In this document: positions 31,735 through 42,665 of the stretch, one piece after another
Position numbering within the stretch: position 1 is the first letter of the stretch
Layout of the letters: every line of letters begins with the position of its first letter
The notes under the pieces: generated by a model
The model's input: the letters and a program-made list of their open reading frames with translations, nothing else
Databases searched by the model: none
Told to the model about the DNA's origin: nothing
Translations under genes and position numbers: made by a program
DNA from: Astrocystis sublimbata
Lineage: Eukaryota; Ascomycota; Sordariomycetes; Xylariales; Xylariaceae
Direction of reading: 5' to 3'
Assembly (NCBI GenBank): GCA_022453515.1
Contig: JAJNNY010000113.1
Location: 1-56,984 of the forward strand
Length of the DNA: 56,984 bases

Positions 31735-33110
31735 TTACAGCAGTCTGCTTTCCTTATGAGCGCTAGATCTCGCCAAATCTTGCAAATCCTTGGTCATGAA
31801 GCTACGCGGCGTCAGTTTGGGGGACTTGGTGATAAGGGAGCTAGGACTCCTGAGGATGAAATGAACATACTTGTACCAAAGTACAGCCGGCGCTATGGTG
31901 CCGAGATGCCATAAACAATGGGCATCCAAAGCGCCCCAGATGGGGGGGAAATCCAGCAGCTCCAAGCTCATAACCAGCATGATCCATGCCACAAGCATAC
32001 TAGGCCAGATGGCCCAGCTCTGGCGCGTCTCCCTCCACCTGGACCAGCTGAAGTAGGTCCACAGCAGGTTGTGGACCATGCCGACGACGAGGTTGGCGGT
32101 CATGTTGTAGCCGTAGTCCCACTTCCAGAGCTTGAGGTAGGCGACGTGGGCGGCGTAGAGGGCGCAGCAGAAGAGGGTCCAGAAGCGCAGGAAGCTGCGG
32201 CGGCGCGGGGTGGGCAGGTCGAGGCGGGCGACGCGGACGAGGGCGTAGTACATGCCGTAGAGGACGCTAGCGCCGGCGCCGAAGTAGTCGAGCTGCTCGG
32301 TGGCGCGGAAGTCGCGCATGTGGAAGACGGTGCTGAAAACCCACGAGGCCATGCCGAAGTAGGCGAACAGCTCGTAGTACCGCCGCAGCGGGTAGCTCGG
32401 CGGCACGCGCTCACGCAGGCGCGCGAGCCCCTGGTGGTGCGCGACCAGGTTGCCGAGGCTGAAGAGCACGGAGAAGGGCTCCTGCATGCCGAGCAGCCGC
32501 ACGAAGGGCCACTTGCCGTGGAACTGGGTTACGGCGCGCCCGGCCTCGACGCGCCGCGCCGTGACGATGTGCTGGCATGTGTAGTCGCATTCTTGGGCGC
32601 ATGTCCAGAGCAGGAGGCGGTGGTGGAGGGCTGCGAGGCGGGAGAAGCGCAGTCGATGGTCAGCAGCATCCAACAGGCATGGTTCCGTGGTTCCGTGGTT
32701 CTAGGTAGCGAGAGAAAGGCGCTGCTGGCGTCGCGGGGCTGGGTCTTGGCTGGTGTTGGTGATGGTAGGTGGTGGGTGGTGGGTGGTGGGTGGAGGTGAG
32801 GACAAAGAGGGCGGCTCTTACGTATGGCAGTCGGGTCGTTGTTCGGATCACAATTCTCACGTTCGCATACCTATATGCGGTGATTGGCAGGTCAATTGTC
32901 TTGTTCCTCTTATCTACTCTGTCCACGAGGACGTGAGGGCATCGTAGGTGGGTGGCACAGACAGACCTTGACACATTGCTTGAACTCAGGCAGCCTGTCG
33001 CCAAGAGAGGCGTCGACGGTGCGGAGCAACAAGCAGACTATGATGGCGAGAGGCAGCAGCGACAAAGACAGCGAAGATCTGCGCCTGCTCGTCGACAGCC
33101 GGATGAGCAT
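31735..33110 (-). CDS. PER1: Post-GPI-attachment remodelling protein Per1 (PGAP3 family)
   Basis: ER multi-pass protein with GPI phospholipase A2 role: it removes the unsaturated fatty acid from GPI anchors before they are remodelled. Four exons on the minus strand: 33110-32967, 32870-32822 (49 nt), 32630-31871, 31801-31735; 339 aa. A signal peptide (about residues 14-34) leads into ASLGDRLPEFKQCVK. The short second exon gives the Cys-rich VCERENC, and the third starts with PLHHRLLLWTC, then CDYTCQHIV. Family blocks HGKWPFVRLLGMQEPFSVLF, FHMRDFRATEQLDYFGAGAS and seven hydrophobic helices follow. The last intron (31802-31870, 69 nt) has no in-frame stop, so the reading frame would stay open if retained; splicing restores WYNF. 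The exon joins were chosen because they rebuild conserved motifs. Confidence 0.93.
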
Positions 33111-33942
33111 CTTGCTGTCCGCATCTGGGCGAATGCGCGGGTCGGAACAAGCTCGGCGGATGGTGATGTTTACTTCGCAAGTATGTAAGTAGTGATGGTG
33201 ACACAAAGAATCTAGATGTTGACTGGCCAGAATTTAGCGACGGTACCTAGCTTTTGGTCGTACCGTCGGAAGCTCCCCAACGGCTCCCCAACGGCTCCCG
33301 TGTGCTGGGGCTTGGGGCCGCAGATTAGGCTGGTGCCTAGCATGTTGTAGCGCTTGGAAGCCCTAAGAATAGGTAGATACTAAGTACCTAGCACCTCAGG
33401 TAACTAATGCCATGACTGCCCAGTGCTCATGGGCTACATCATTCAGGTACCACATGCAGATAGTGGACCGACCTACCTCCTATGAGGTCCTTCTTAACAC
33501 CAAATTGACCATCAGAGTTGCATGCCATACGCCTAGATATCCGGTACGGTAGTTCTACCTCCTCGCGATGCAGTCTTCTTATTTCAGTCGTATACTTCTT
33601 CCCGAAATTGCCAGATTCTAACACGACACCAACAACATGTAAAACAACCCATTTGCTTGTCCAACGCTCCAAGCAAGATAAGCTATGTTGGTAGGTACCT
33701 ACTTCAATAACTACCACAAAATGCTCGTTGGGAGTTGGTGTCCCTGAGCTTGGGCGTGTCAATCAATTCAAAACAGACGTGTCGTTGCTCAGGCTCGATA
33801 ATTACTCGCCCAAATGTAAAGCCCAAAGAAGTATCCAGCAACCTGCGATGCCGAATGTGCAGTGTGAGAGTGAAGCGGCCCCAAACTACATGAACGGTGG
33901 TGGCAGAACTATAGGTTGGAATGGTCATCGCCCCCCCCCCCC

Positions 33943-33996
<54 letters not shown>

Positions 33997-34816
33997 GCTA
34001 TTTTCACACTCCCTGTTGAGATCCTGGAAAGGGGTTGAATGAAGTGCGTACTGAGTTTCCATTCATTTTGGTGGAGGACATCCTGGTCAGGATTTCCTGG
34101 GATATCATAGCTAGATACTTAGTATGTTTTGGGGATCAAATATCCTCCAGACACCAGCCAAGACAAGGAACAGGAAGATGTCGCAGACAGATATGTACCA
34201 AGAGTACCTACCTAGGGAGCAGTAAAAAAAAGAAAAGGTTACATAGCCGCTTTTGCTATGTTATTCACATGTTATGCCGGCCATTTTATTTTGTATACCA
34301 CTTGGTTTTTCCTTGTTTCGGCTCTCCAGCTTCCTAGGCAGGCGATACCATCGATTTCAAGACATGAATATCGATGACTTAGGTTAGGCAATCTGAAGCG
34401 GTTCATGTCCCGCTTATCCGGATCGACCAGGCAATGCAGGTGTACGAAAGTTTGTGATGTGGAACAGAACACCATTTTGGGAAGACTCTACAGCGTGCAC
34501 AGATCATCACGGGGATGGAGAATCCGGTATTCTCATCCCATCAACCCTTAGGCTCCGCGGCCGAGCAACTCTGGACGAAATAGTGCGCTGGGAGCTTGCA
34601 CGCCGACTTGGATCGGGCAATTTATGATTCGCGGATTCTGTTGCATTATAAGTCCGCGTACGTATGATTCCTCCCAACACATCATAGCGGGTCCCAAACA
34701 TGGATGTCGATGCTCGAACATAAACACAGGCAGCGCCAGTCTGTCTGCCAACATGTTGGATATGGTTCTACATCTGGCTTCGTTCGCCATCTGCCTCCCT
34801 ATCTCCATCATTGAAA
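33111..34816. other. Intergenic between divergent PER1 and GH7 gene
   Basis: No gene supported. Contains a short CTCCCCAACGG tandem repeat (about 33272-33297), GGTAGGTACCTACTT near 33690-33704, the compound microsatellite at 33931-33996, and TACCTACCTAGG near 34206-34217. Upstream region of the GH7 gene at the right end. Confidence 0.5.
33931..33996. repeat. Compound microsatellite C14 / (CT)n / (CA)n
   Basis: Fourteen C, TTT, about 18 CT units (33948-33984), then six AC units (33985-33996). Prone to length variation and to sequencing error in the C run. Confidence 0.95.
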
Positions 34817-36371
34817 ATGGCGCCAAGCTTTAGAAGCGTGTTCGCAACGGCTGTGGTGTTGGCGAACTGCCAGCTCACGAAGGCACAAAATCCCGATGAA
34901 CAAGCTGATCGGTACGTAATTCGCTGAACTTCGTCTAACTCTGGTGTCTATTCACATGTGTTGCCCTTGAATTATGAGTGTCATGGCTAATTCAGTTACA
35001 GTAAGTTGGAGCGAGTTGTCCTAGAGGACACAATAGCTATTTCTCAACTACACGATGATAATGTTCGGGTACCTAGCAGCACACGCTGATGCAAAGCAGA
35101 ACATCCTGCACTCACGGTTTATAAGTGCACTACATCAGACGGATGTGTCGCAAAGGAAAGGTCGGTAGTCATTGACTGGAACTACCATTGGTTTCACACC
35201 GCCGACTGGGCATCGTGCACGACCGACTCTGGAGTAAACGCAACCCTCTGCCCAGATCAAGCTACCTGCGCAGAGAACTGCTTCGTCCAAGGAGACTCAA
35301 ACTATACGAACAATGGCGTGTCCACGTCAGGAGATACATTGACAATGCATCAGTACACCACCAACGAAGACGGCGAGACTCAGAATGCTTCCCCGCGGCT
35401 TTACCTGCTGGGTGAAGACGGGGACTATGAGATGTTGCAGCTGCTTAATCAGGAGTTGACGTTCACCGTTGACTTGTCTACCTTGCCATGTGGTGAGAAT
35501 GGAGCATTGTATCTAGGTGAAATGGATAAGACGGGCGGCCGAAACCAGCATAATACCGGCGGGGCTGGCTTCGGATCTGGTTATTGTGATGCTCAATGCC
35601 CAGTTCAGACATGGAAGAACGGAACTCTCAACACAGATGGCTCAGGCTACTGCTGTAACGAGATGGATAGTAAGTTAATCCTTGATTATCGCCTTGTGAT
35701 TGCGCATTCCACCTCCTCTCCTCTTCTCGTTTACAGTTAACCCTACAACTCCTGCTTGTCCCTGACTACGATGATTCACCAACCACATATCGGAAGCATT
35801 GTTGCTAACCTTTTTTTCACTATAAGTTTTGGAGGCCAACTCCAAAGCACATTCGTTTACACCTCACCCGTGCAGTGACACCGACTGTGACAAGGGGGGC
35901 TGCGGTCTCAACCCCTATTCTAAGGGGTACACCAACTACTATGGCCCCGGCGGCACAGTCGACACTTCAAAACCATTTACGGTGATCACACAATTCAATA
36001 CCGACGATGGAACCACATCTGGCAGTCTGACTTCGACCACTCGTAAATACATGCAAGATGGCAAGCTCGTCAACAGCGCTGACCCCGCGGGTGATATCAT
36101 CACCTTGGAGTCATGCAATGCCGCCGATTCAAGCGCCGCTCAATTTGGCAGCTTGACAACCATGGGAAAGGCCCTCGGCCGCGGCATGGTCCTGACATTT
36201 GCCATCTGGAATGATGCGAGCCAGTTCATGAATTGGCTTGACAGCGGCAATAACGGACCTTGCAGTGAGACTGAAGGCGACCCAGCGCTTATCGCCCAGA
36301 ACAACCCGAACACGCATGTTGTCTTCAGCAACATTAGATGGGGGGATATTGGCTCTACTTTCGAGGGCTGA
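34817..36371 (+). CDS. Secreted GH7 endo-beta-1,4-glucanase (Cel7B/EG I-like)
   Basis: Retaining cellulase that cleaves cellulose outside the cell. Proposed exons 34817-34911, 34996-35000 (5 nt), 35100-35669 and 35827-36371; 404 aa, the usual size of a GH7 catalytic domain without a cellulose-binding module. An N-terminal secretion signal ends near TKAQNPD. The catalytic centre NEMDILEANS spans the last intron: Glu221 nucleophile, Asp223, Glu226 acid/base. The MDILE form, instead of MDIWE, matches endoglucanases rather than cellobiohydrolases. Many cysteines and sequons fit a secreted enzyme. The N-terminal splice pattern is forced by phase: exon 1 (GTACGT donor) and the HPALTVYKC exon only join in frame through a 5-nt exon TTACA. 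The acceptor before 35100 is a tandem AAG/CAG, allowing a one-residue variation. Confidence 0.9.
34996..35000 (+). other. Candidate 5-nt microexon in the GH7 gene
   Basis: TTACA between CAG and GTAAGT. It is the only arrangement I found that joins the signal-peptide exon to the catalytic exon in frame. The preceding branch site is uncertain. Confidence 0.55.
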
Positions 36372-37292
36372 GGGTATATCTAGTCCAACGACACCCTCCA
36401 TGACCACTACGTCCTAAGCAGTTACGAGTTGGAGCGGGGACGGTGCAGCTAAGCATGTGTCACATTCATCACAGAGGGATTCAAAGCCTTGCCGATTTAG
36501 TCATTGTAAATTTAACCTTTCCTGCAAGACGTTCTAAACTACTATAACAGACCATCGGTTCATCTGGAATTGAAAGGAATGCCCAGTGATCATCTTCTCG
36601 TGGCCTCCCACTTGGGTCTCCATATGCAGTCATCAATGGTCAGCCCAGTAGTATAGAAAGCCGATAACCTTTGATGATAAACAAACACATATCTGTGCTT
36701 TGTTCGAACTCTATTCAGCTTTCGACAACAATCTAGCCATTGCATGTGGTAATAAACTGTAGCTGAAAGAAAATTGTTCAAGGGCATCAGTAACAAGAGA
36801 CGAAGGTAGCTAGTCAGATAACGGAGCAAACTGAAGTGAAGCTATCTCTTTCATATTGGTTTGAACTCCCAAAAGTAACATTACCTAAGTACTTGAGATC
36901 CAAATGGCTTAAAACATTCTAACTAAAGAGGAACAATTGTAAACATGCACAGTGTGCTTGCAAGACCTCGAGGAGGAGCTGAAATGTCCAGGCTTTTGAT
37001 GCTTTCGCAGCAAGCATATGGGACAGATACAGCAGCTTAAAGGAGTCGAAAGCATCAAAAGGGTATGCGTTAAGGATTTCTGAGACAAGCGGTGCCGAAA
37101 GCAATGAATGCTAAAGCTTCTTGTTACAGCCAAGATCAGTAAACGTGGTGTCTAGATTGTCATTTATAAAAACCCAATCTCTGGCATCATTACTGCGATC
37201 ACCACCTCTCTCACCAGAATATAAGGTAAAGTTATACCCCTGTGAAGTCAGTTGAAGATACATTGACTATTCCTTATCCTTCCATCATCGTC
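36372..37292. other. Intergenic between GH7 gene and orphan gene
   Basis: No gene seen; AT-rich with short frames only. Confidence 0.5.
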
Positions 37293-37983
37293 ATGGGAAA
37301 TTGGCGCGAATACAGCATCGCGTTCGCAAGGCTGTTGCCGGAATACCGCGCCGTGCTTTCGCAAAGGTGCGACCTCGAAATACAAATTCTCGAGCCCCAA
37401 CGCGGACACAACATATACTTCGAGACGGGTAAGGAGCAACCCAGATTACATCTCACGCTCCACAACACCATTGAGTCACAAAATGGAATGACCGGACCGT
37501 GCAGTTTCGTGATCGTGAACTTGAACCCGACTAGTCTGAGTGGCAAGTCAAGCTGCACAGTGAAGTTCAAAAGCAGAATGAACTTAGAAGTCATTCTGGC
37601 AAAGGCGGACATTAGTTGCTCGGGCACTGTCGGAGAAATTCTCGACGCTACAAACCATGTGTATGGCGTAGACCAACGGACTTTTGCATATCGTCCCGCA
37701 AATGGAAAACTGCATGGCGCGCGTGACTTCTGGTATGATATCTCAAACACTTCCAACCCAAAGGCTAACAAATTGCAGGCTCCAGGTCCTGATTGAATGT
37801 AATAGTCGGTCCTTGATCGCCAACGAAAATCTCCGCGGTGAAATATTTCCGAAATTTCTAGCGTTCAACTACACTCGTGATAGCGCTAATTTCATCGAGA
37901 AGGGCAAATTCAACGATGAGGCAGTCCGCCAGAAGGTTTTAGAGACTCCGGACGGCCCAGCGTTTGTTCTCCCGTACTCATGA
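37293..37983 (+). CDS. Hypothetical protein, 214 aa, two exons
   Basis: Exons 37293-37732 and 37779-37983 joined across a 46-nt intron (GTATGA donor, GGCTAAC branch, TTGCAG acceptor) that restores a Trp codon TG|G. It starts MGNWREYSIAFARLLPEY. No domain recognised. The N-terminal part alternates short beta-like segments (LEIQILEP, RLHLTLHN, SFVIVNLNP, VKFKSRMNLEVILA), suggesting a beta-rich fold. The C-terminal part is mixed. No signal peptide, membrane helix or catalytic motif is seen. MGNW could in principle be N-myristoylated, since Gly2 is present. It sits between two secreted-protein genes, but I see no evidence of secretion. Confidence 0.6.
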
Positions 37984-39101
37984 TAGGCGAACGATGTAGA
38001 TGTACTATCCACATCGGCCGCAATACGGCAGGAGCACCTTTCTCTTATTTTCGTGTATTTGGGATGCCTCCTTTGAAGTTTTCGCAACGGAGGAAATATT
38101 AGGGGGGGGGGGCTAAAGAAGAAAAAACAAAAGATTTCTTGCGAACTACATGTAATAAAAGACCGACTTGCTATATGATCATTGTTAGTAATCATGTGAT
38201 ATCTAGCATTAGTAGATTTTCCTCTTATTAACTTGTATCTAAGGGAGTAAGCTGTAACCCGCCCTAAAATAACACATAGATCTATCTTAGTAGCCTATCT
38301 TAAAATATAGGCATGCGGTATGAAGAATCTCGGTGCCGAGGTAACATATGAAATCCTACATAAATGGATTAGTTGCTACAATATCCCACCTCGAAATTGA
38401 AATTGAAAGCCGTAAGTTTACAGGTTTACGCTGCCTCATTGCCGCGATTTTCCAATTGGTCCTGAACATACATCATGCTACCTATGGTTAGTATGTTTAT
38501 ACCAAACTTTCCACGATTCAAGCTAACAAACAGAAAACATCGATATTGAATCGAAACACCGAATCGTTCATAAATGCATAGCCTCAGCTGATGCGCTCTT
38601 ACAATTAAACTTTCAAGTAATAGCTGAATACTCGATGAAACCCAGCACCACTTAAAGTGCCGATGAATAGGTCACGCCAAGCCTAAAACTCACGATAGCT
38701 GCCTATTTTGGCAAAGCAGGTAATGCCCCTCTATCAACTGCCCAAAAGGAACATCTTGGCGATCCTTAGGTCGTATTTTCTATTCCTGAATGACAACATA
38801 CTCTACAATGATGAGATCCCTCGGATGGTGTTTGTGTCGATCTGTGAAATCCCCAGGGTTTTGAGAAGGTCAACAAAGTCAGGCACTGCTAGCGCATGAG
38901 GCTTATATGGGAGATCGCCGTTCAATGGACCCGCACACACGATCGAGATAGGGGTTGCGAACTCTATAAAGACTACGACGTCGCGACGGAAGGATGGTCT
39001 GAGATGCCAGCTTAAGCATCCACGCAGCTAGCAATAGTACAGTGCATGACCAACCACATCCCCACCATTTCTCTTGTGATAAAGCCTTGAAATCCTGGAC
39101 A
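37984..39101. other. Intergenic, upstream region of the NLP gene
   Basis: No gene seen. Contains a G run (38102-38112) and AT-rich DNA. A TATAAA lies at 38965-38970. Confidence 0.5.
38965..38970 (+). promoter_or_regulatory. Candidate TATA box of the NLP gene
   Basis: TATAAA about 135 bases before the start codon, a plausible distance for a strongly inducible fungal promoter. Confidence 0.35.
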
Positions 39102-40080
39102 ATGGGTTTCTCCACGAAGACACTTGCTCTTGGTGCCGCGACACTATGTCTGTCGGCCAACGCGTCGGTACTTTCGTCAGATTTCCATGCAATCTCCAAG
39201 CGCGATCCGCCCGCAGCACTCCCAAGCTGTGCAACAGACGCGGACAAGAGATGGCAGCCAGGTAACTCAAGCCCCACCCATTACCGATCTTATATTTTCA
39301 TAGGGCTTCTACTCACGCAGCGCGCACAGTAATGGACTTTGACACAGATGGGTGTTACAACACGCCCGCAATCGACGGCGACGGGAACGTGGCCCAGGGG
39401 CTCAAGTGCGGTGGTGCAAAGAACGGAAACTGCCGGGACGAGTCGGATCTGGACAACAACAACGTGTACTCGCGCGCGCGATGCAACAACGGGTGGTGCG
39501 CGTTCGTGTACGGTTACTACTTTGAGAAGGATCAGACGGTTGATGGATCGTGTGGCGTGGGCCACAAGAATGACTGGGAACACGTCATCGTCTGGGTGAA
39601 GGACGGCGACGACATGCCCTCGTACGTCGGCGCCTCGGCGCACGGCGACTACGATGTCAAGGCGGCTTCAGACGTGAGGTTTCAAGACACGCATGCCAAG
39701 ATCGTGTATCACCAGGAAGGCGGTCTCACGCATTCTATGCGCTTTGCTAACGAGGATGACGATAACATTGAGAATCATAAGGGGGAATGGTTTGTGAGTT
39801 TTCCTCCAACGTCTTGTGGTCTAAAGCACTTGAGCTTGGAACCTAGGATATGTAAGCTAATTGAGATGCTTCCTTACAGTTGGGTGGTCTTGTTGGCTAT
39901 AATGGCTTTCCCAGCGACGATCTTCGCAATACCATGCTCAATAACGACTGGGACCACGCGGTCCCTGATATCAAAGACGACAGATGGTCGGATGTTGTGG
40001 AACGTGGTAAGGGAGGTAATGATATCCCGCTGGATTCTTCTACAGACGGTGACAACTCTCCCGGCGATCCTAGTTGCTAA
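39102..40080 (+). CDS. Necrosis- and ethylene-inducing-like protein (NLP/NPP1 family), secreted
   Basis: Secreted phytotoxic/immunogenic effector family found in plant-associated microbes; toxic members bind plant sphingolipids and damage dicot membranes. Exons 39102-39261, 39330-39793, 39880-40080; 274 aa, larger than a minimal NLP. A signal peptide covers about residues 1-21 and a Lys-Arg site near residue 33 could be a processing site. The NPP1 domain follows, with a Cys pair in the N-terminal half. The central heptapeptide is GHKNDWE (about residues 131-137), where cytolytic members usually have GHRHDWE; two of seven positions differ. The second intron has a GTGAGT donor. An alternative acceptor at 39319-39320 would add three residues. 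Because the second His of the motif is replaced by Asn, activity cannot be assumed; many NLPs are non-cytotoxic. Confidence 0.92.
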
Positions 40081-40741
40081 AGGATCGCTTGGCCGGCACA
40101 GGTCCAACAGCAAAATCTAGTTGATAGAAACCAGGTTATTCATATTATATATCAAATTCAAAGCCTGATGCCACATATCCCGTGATGTTTTTAAATGCAG
40201 TTGCACAACTAGTTGGATTCTTTGTACATTTAAACAGATCATTATAATGCTATGGCTCGGACACACCACAGGTAGCCAAGTCTCTGCAATTCCAGGGGTG
40301 TAGAGCACACTGAACAGGCCCTTGGGATACGAAACTGCCGGCAGGCTGCGTTCGTAGATTATGAGGTGGTGTACTCTTAGAATATCAAGCCCATGGTGTT
40401 GGATACTTTAATGCGAGAGCATCAATCACTATCATTGTAAACGGTATTGACTTGCAAGTTGCACAATGCGGCTTTTCATCATCGTCAATATCATTCAGTT
40501 GTGGAATCACATATAGCCCGATTAGGCAAACAACCGAATGTGGAGAACGGAGGACCCTGTTCCGTCGCGGTATTCACCAAATCTTGTTTGTGTCACAATA
40601 AACAATGCGACTGAGATTTTGAATAGACTAGAGTTGGGAGCCTGCGCCAAAAGAAGGACTTCCATACTCAGTGACGATCCTCTTCTGGCCCCTTATTCCG
40701 CTCTTATCTCTTCGTCGTTGGCAGCTTCCAATATCAGGGAG
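40081..40741. other. Intergenic between NLP and GH5 genes
   Basis: No gene seen. Mixed composition; upstream region of the GH5 gene at the right. Confidence 0.5.
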
Positions 40742-42117
40742 ATGGCTAGGCTCAAGACGCTGTTCTCCTTGCTGCTGACGGCCACTACCACACTATGCCT
40801 GTCGCCAGCCCCCAGAGCGAACCGGCTATCGCCCGTTGTTCGGAATGGCTCAGAACTACTCGTAGATGGCAAGCAGTGGAAAGCAGTAGGACCGAATGTC
40901 TACTGGCTTGGTCTAGACGAGAACGTCACACCGCCGACTGGGGAGCCATATGACCCGGCGACGAAGTCCAGTTATCCTACAAAAGAACGTGTCACCGAGG
41001 TGATGGCAATGGTCAACGCCCTAGGCGGCACTATGATCAGAGCTCATACTTTAGGAGTCAGTGTTGGAAACCCCCTCAGTATATGGCCCGAGAAGGGCGT
41101 TGTCAACGAGGAGGCGTTCGAGATCATTGACTGGGCTGTGTATCAAGCGGGCGTATACGGTGTTCGTTTGCTAGTGCCTCTTGCTGATAATTACGTTAGA
41201 CACCTCTCTTCCCGTGCTCCAGATCTATTGCTGATTCGTAAATAGGATTACTACCATGGTGGAAAGTACAACTTCTTACGATGGGCGGGTTTCGACCTGA
41301 CTCAGAGCAAGGACAGCAACAACCCTCAAATCCAGCAGTTTTACACCAACTCCACCATCGTCGATACTTTCAAGGAATACATAACAGCTGTTCTCACGCA
41401 CCGAAATCAGTACAACAATCTCACCTATGCAGAAGACCCTACCATATTTGCGTATGAGAGTGGAAATGAACTGCTGGGACCAATCTGGGGTGACAAGAAC
41501 TGCCCGGCTGACTGGGTCAGGGACGTTGCCAAATACGTAAAAAATCTTGCGCCGGAGAAGCTATTTTTCGACGGCACTTATGGCATCAATGATGAGCATC
41601 TCGTCATCGAGGAGGTGGACGTCTTCTCGGACCACTTCTACCCGCCTGAGCTGATCAAATTAAAACTCGGCATCAACGCCGTAGAGAAAGCCGGCAAAGT
41701 GTACTATGCAGGCGAATATGACTGGACGGGGCCTTTTCTTTCCCTTTCCCTCGACTCTTTTCTTAAGGTGCTCGAGGACAGTCCCGCGGTCGGCGGGGAC
41801 TCTTTCTGGAGCTTGTTTGGCAGAAACGGCCCGGACTGCAACGTAAGTCACTGCATCCAATGACACACTCGGGCTACTTTGGCCGTTTGGCCATAAAGAG
41901 ATAGCTAATGAAAGGACACTAGACGTTTGTGAATCACGACGAGCGGTTCACGCTTCAATACGGAAATCCCAGCAATTCAGATGATATTACCAAAAGGACA
42001 CAGCTTATCCGAAAACATTTTGTTGCTATGAGTGAAGGCAAAAGCATCGATGCTGAGGAGCCGCTGCCCTCTGTCCCTTGCCCTGCTCCCCCACCACAGC
42101 GGACCAGAATGCGGTAG
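40742..42117 (+). CDS. Secreted GH5 glycoside hydrolase, mannan endo-beta-mannosidase-like
   Basis: Retaining glycoside hydrolase with an (alpha/beta)8 fold, probably acting on plant or fungal mannan outside the cell. Exons 40742-41194, 41246-41842, 41923-42117, all joined in phase 0; 414 aa. The signal peptide is about residues 1-20. The domain opens with LLVDGKQWKAVGPNVYWLGL, typical of the GH5_7 type. Acid/base Glu226 lies in YESGNELLG and nucleophile Glu308 in YAGEYDWTG. Four or more sequons (NSTI, NLTY and others) fit secretion. Family GH5 is firm; substrate is inferred. It converges on the terpene cyclase gene. Confidence 0.9.
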
Positions 42118-42665
42118 AAGTGAACGTAACCATCTTATCGTGTCATCATCTCCGCAGTTACTAAGGTGCAAGTCACTTATACATAATGTAGTCATAATTA
42201 CAGCATAACGAGTCCGTTGTGGTTAATTTCTAGCGTCTCGTTAACCCATTGTAAACGATAATGAGAGTATATTCAAAATAGCAGGATTTTCCTTGAGTTC
42301 CCGATAAACCTAAGGTCTGGTCTGTTATAGTGCTTTAAAACGTCTGGCATGGAAGTGGTATATCTTACTCGCGAAATAACAACTGATTATGACTGCCCAG
42401 TCACCTCGCAAGAGGACTGCGTGCAGTTGACGGCTTCGTACGCCGACAAAAGCACTAATCATAAACTACAAAAGCACTCGACAATGAGGTGCGTTTCGCC
42501 ACATCAACCAGCCCGGCAAGTAGCCAGGGCACTTTCAGCGCCTATTTCCGCCAGAAGGTATCTTTCTTTAGTGCCGCATACCAGATGCCCAGGAGACCCA
42601 AGCTTGCAATCTGTCAGATATACCACGCGATCGCAATAGAAGACGTGAACCGCCACCCTCACGCA
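42118..42665. other. Intergenic between convergent GH5 and terpene cyclase genes
   Basis: Shared 3' region. No gene seen. Confidence 0.5.

Noticed and set aside
31918..32799. 293-codon open frame antisense to PER1
   Set aside because: Compositionally biased shadow; the PER1 exons on the opposite strand explain the region.
34912..35099. Single intron joining GH7 exon 1 directly to the catalytic exon
   Set aside because: Neither donor (phase 2 at 34912 or phase 0 three to four bases later) matches the phase 1 required by the acceptors at 35096 or 35099.
39319..39329. Upstream acceptor in the NLP gene adding three residues
   Set aside because: Possible, but the downstream acceptor gives a spacing closer to the family; kept only as an alternative.
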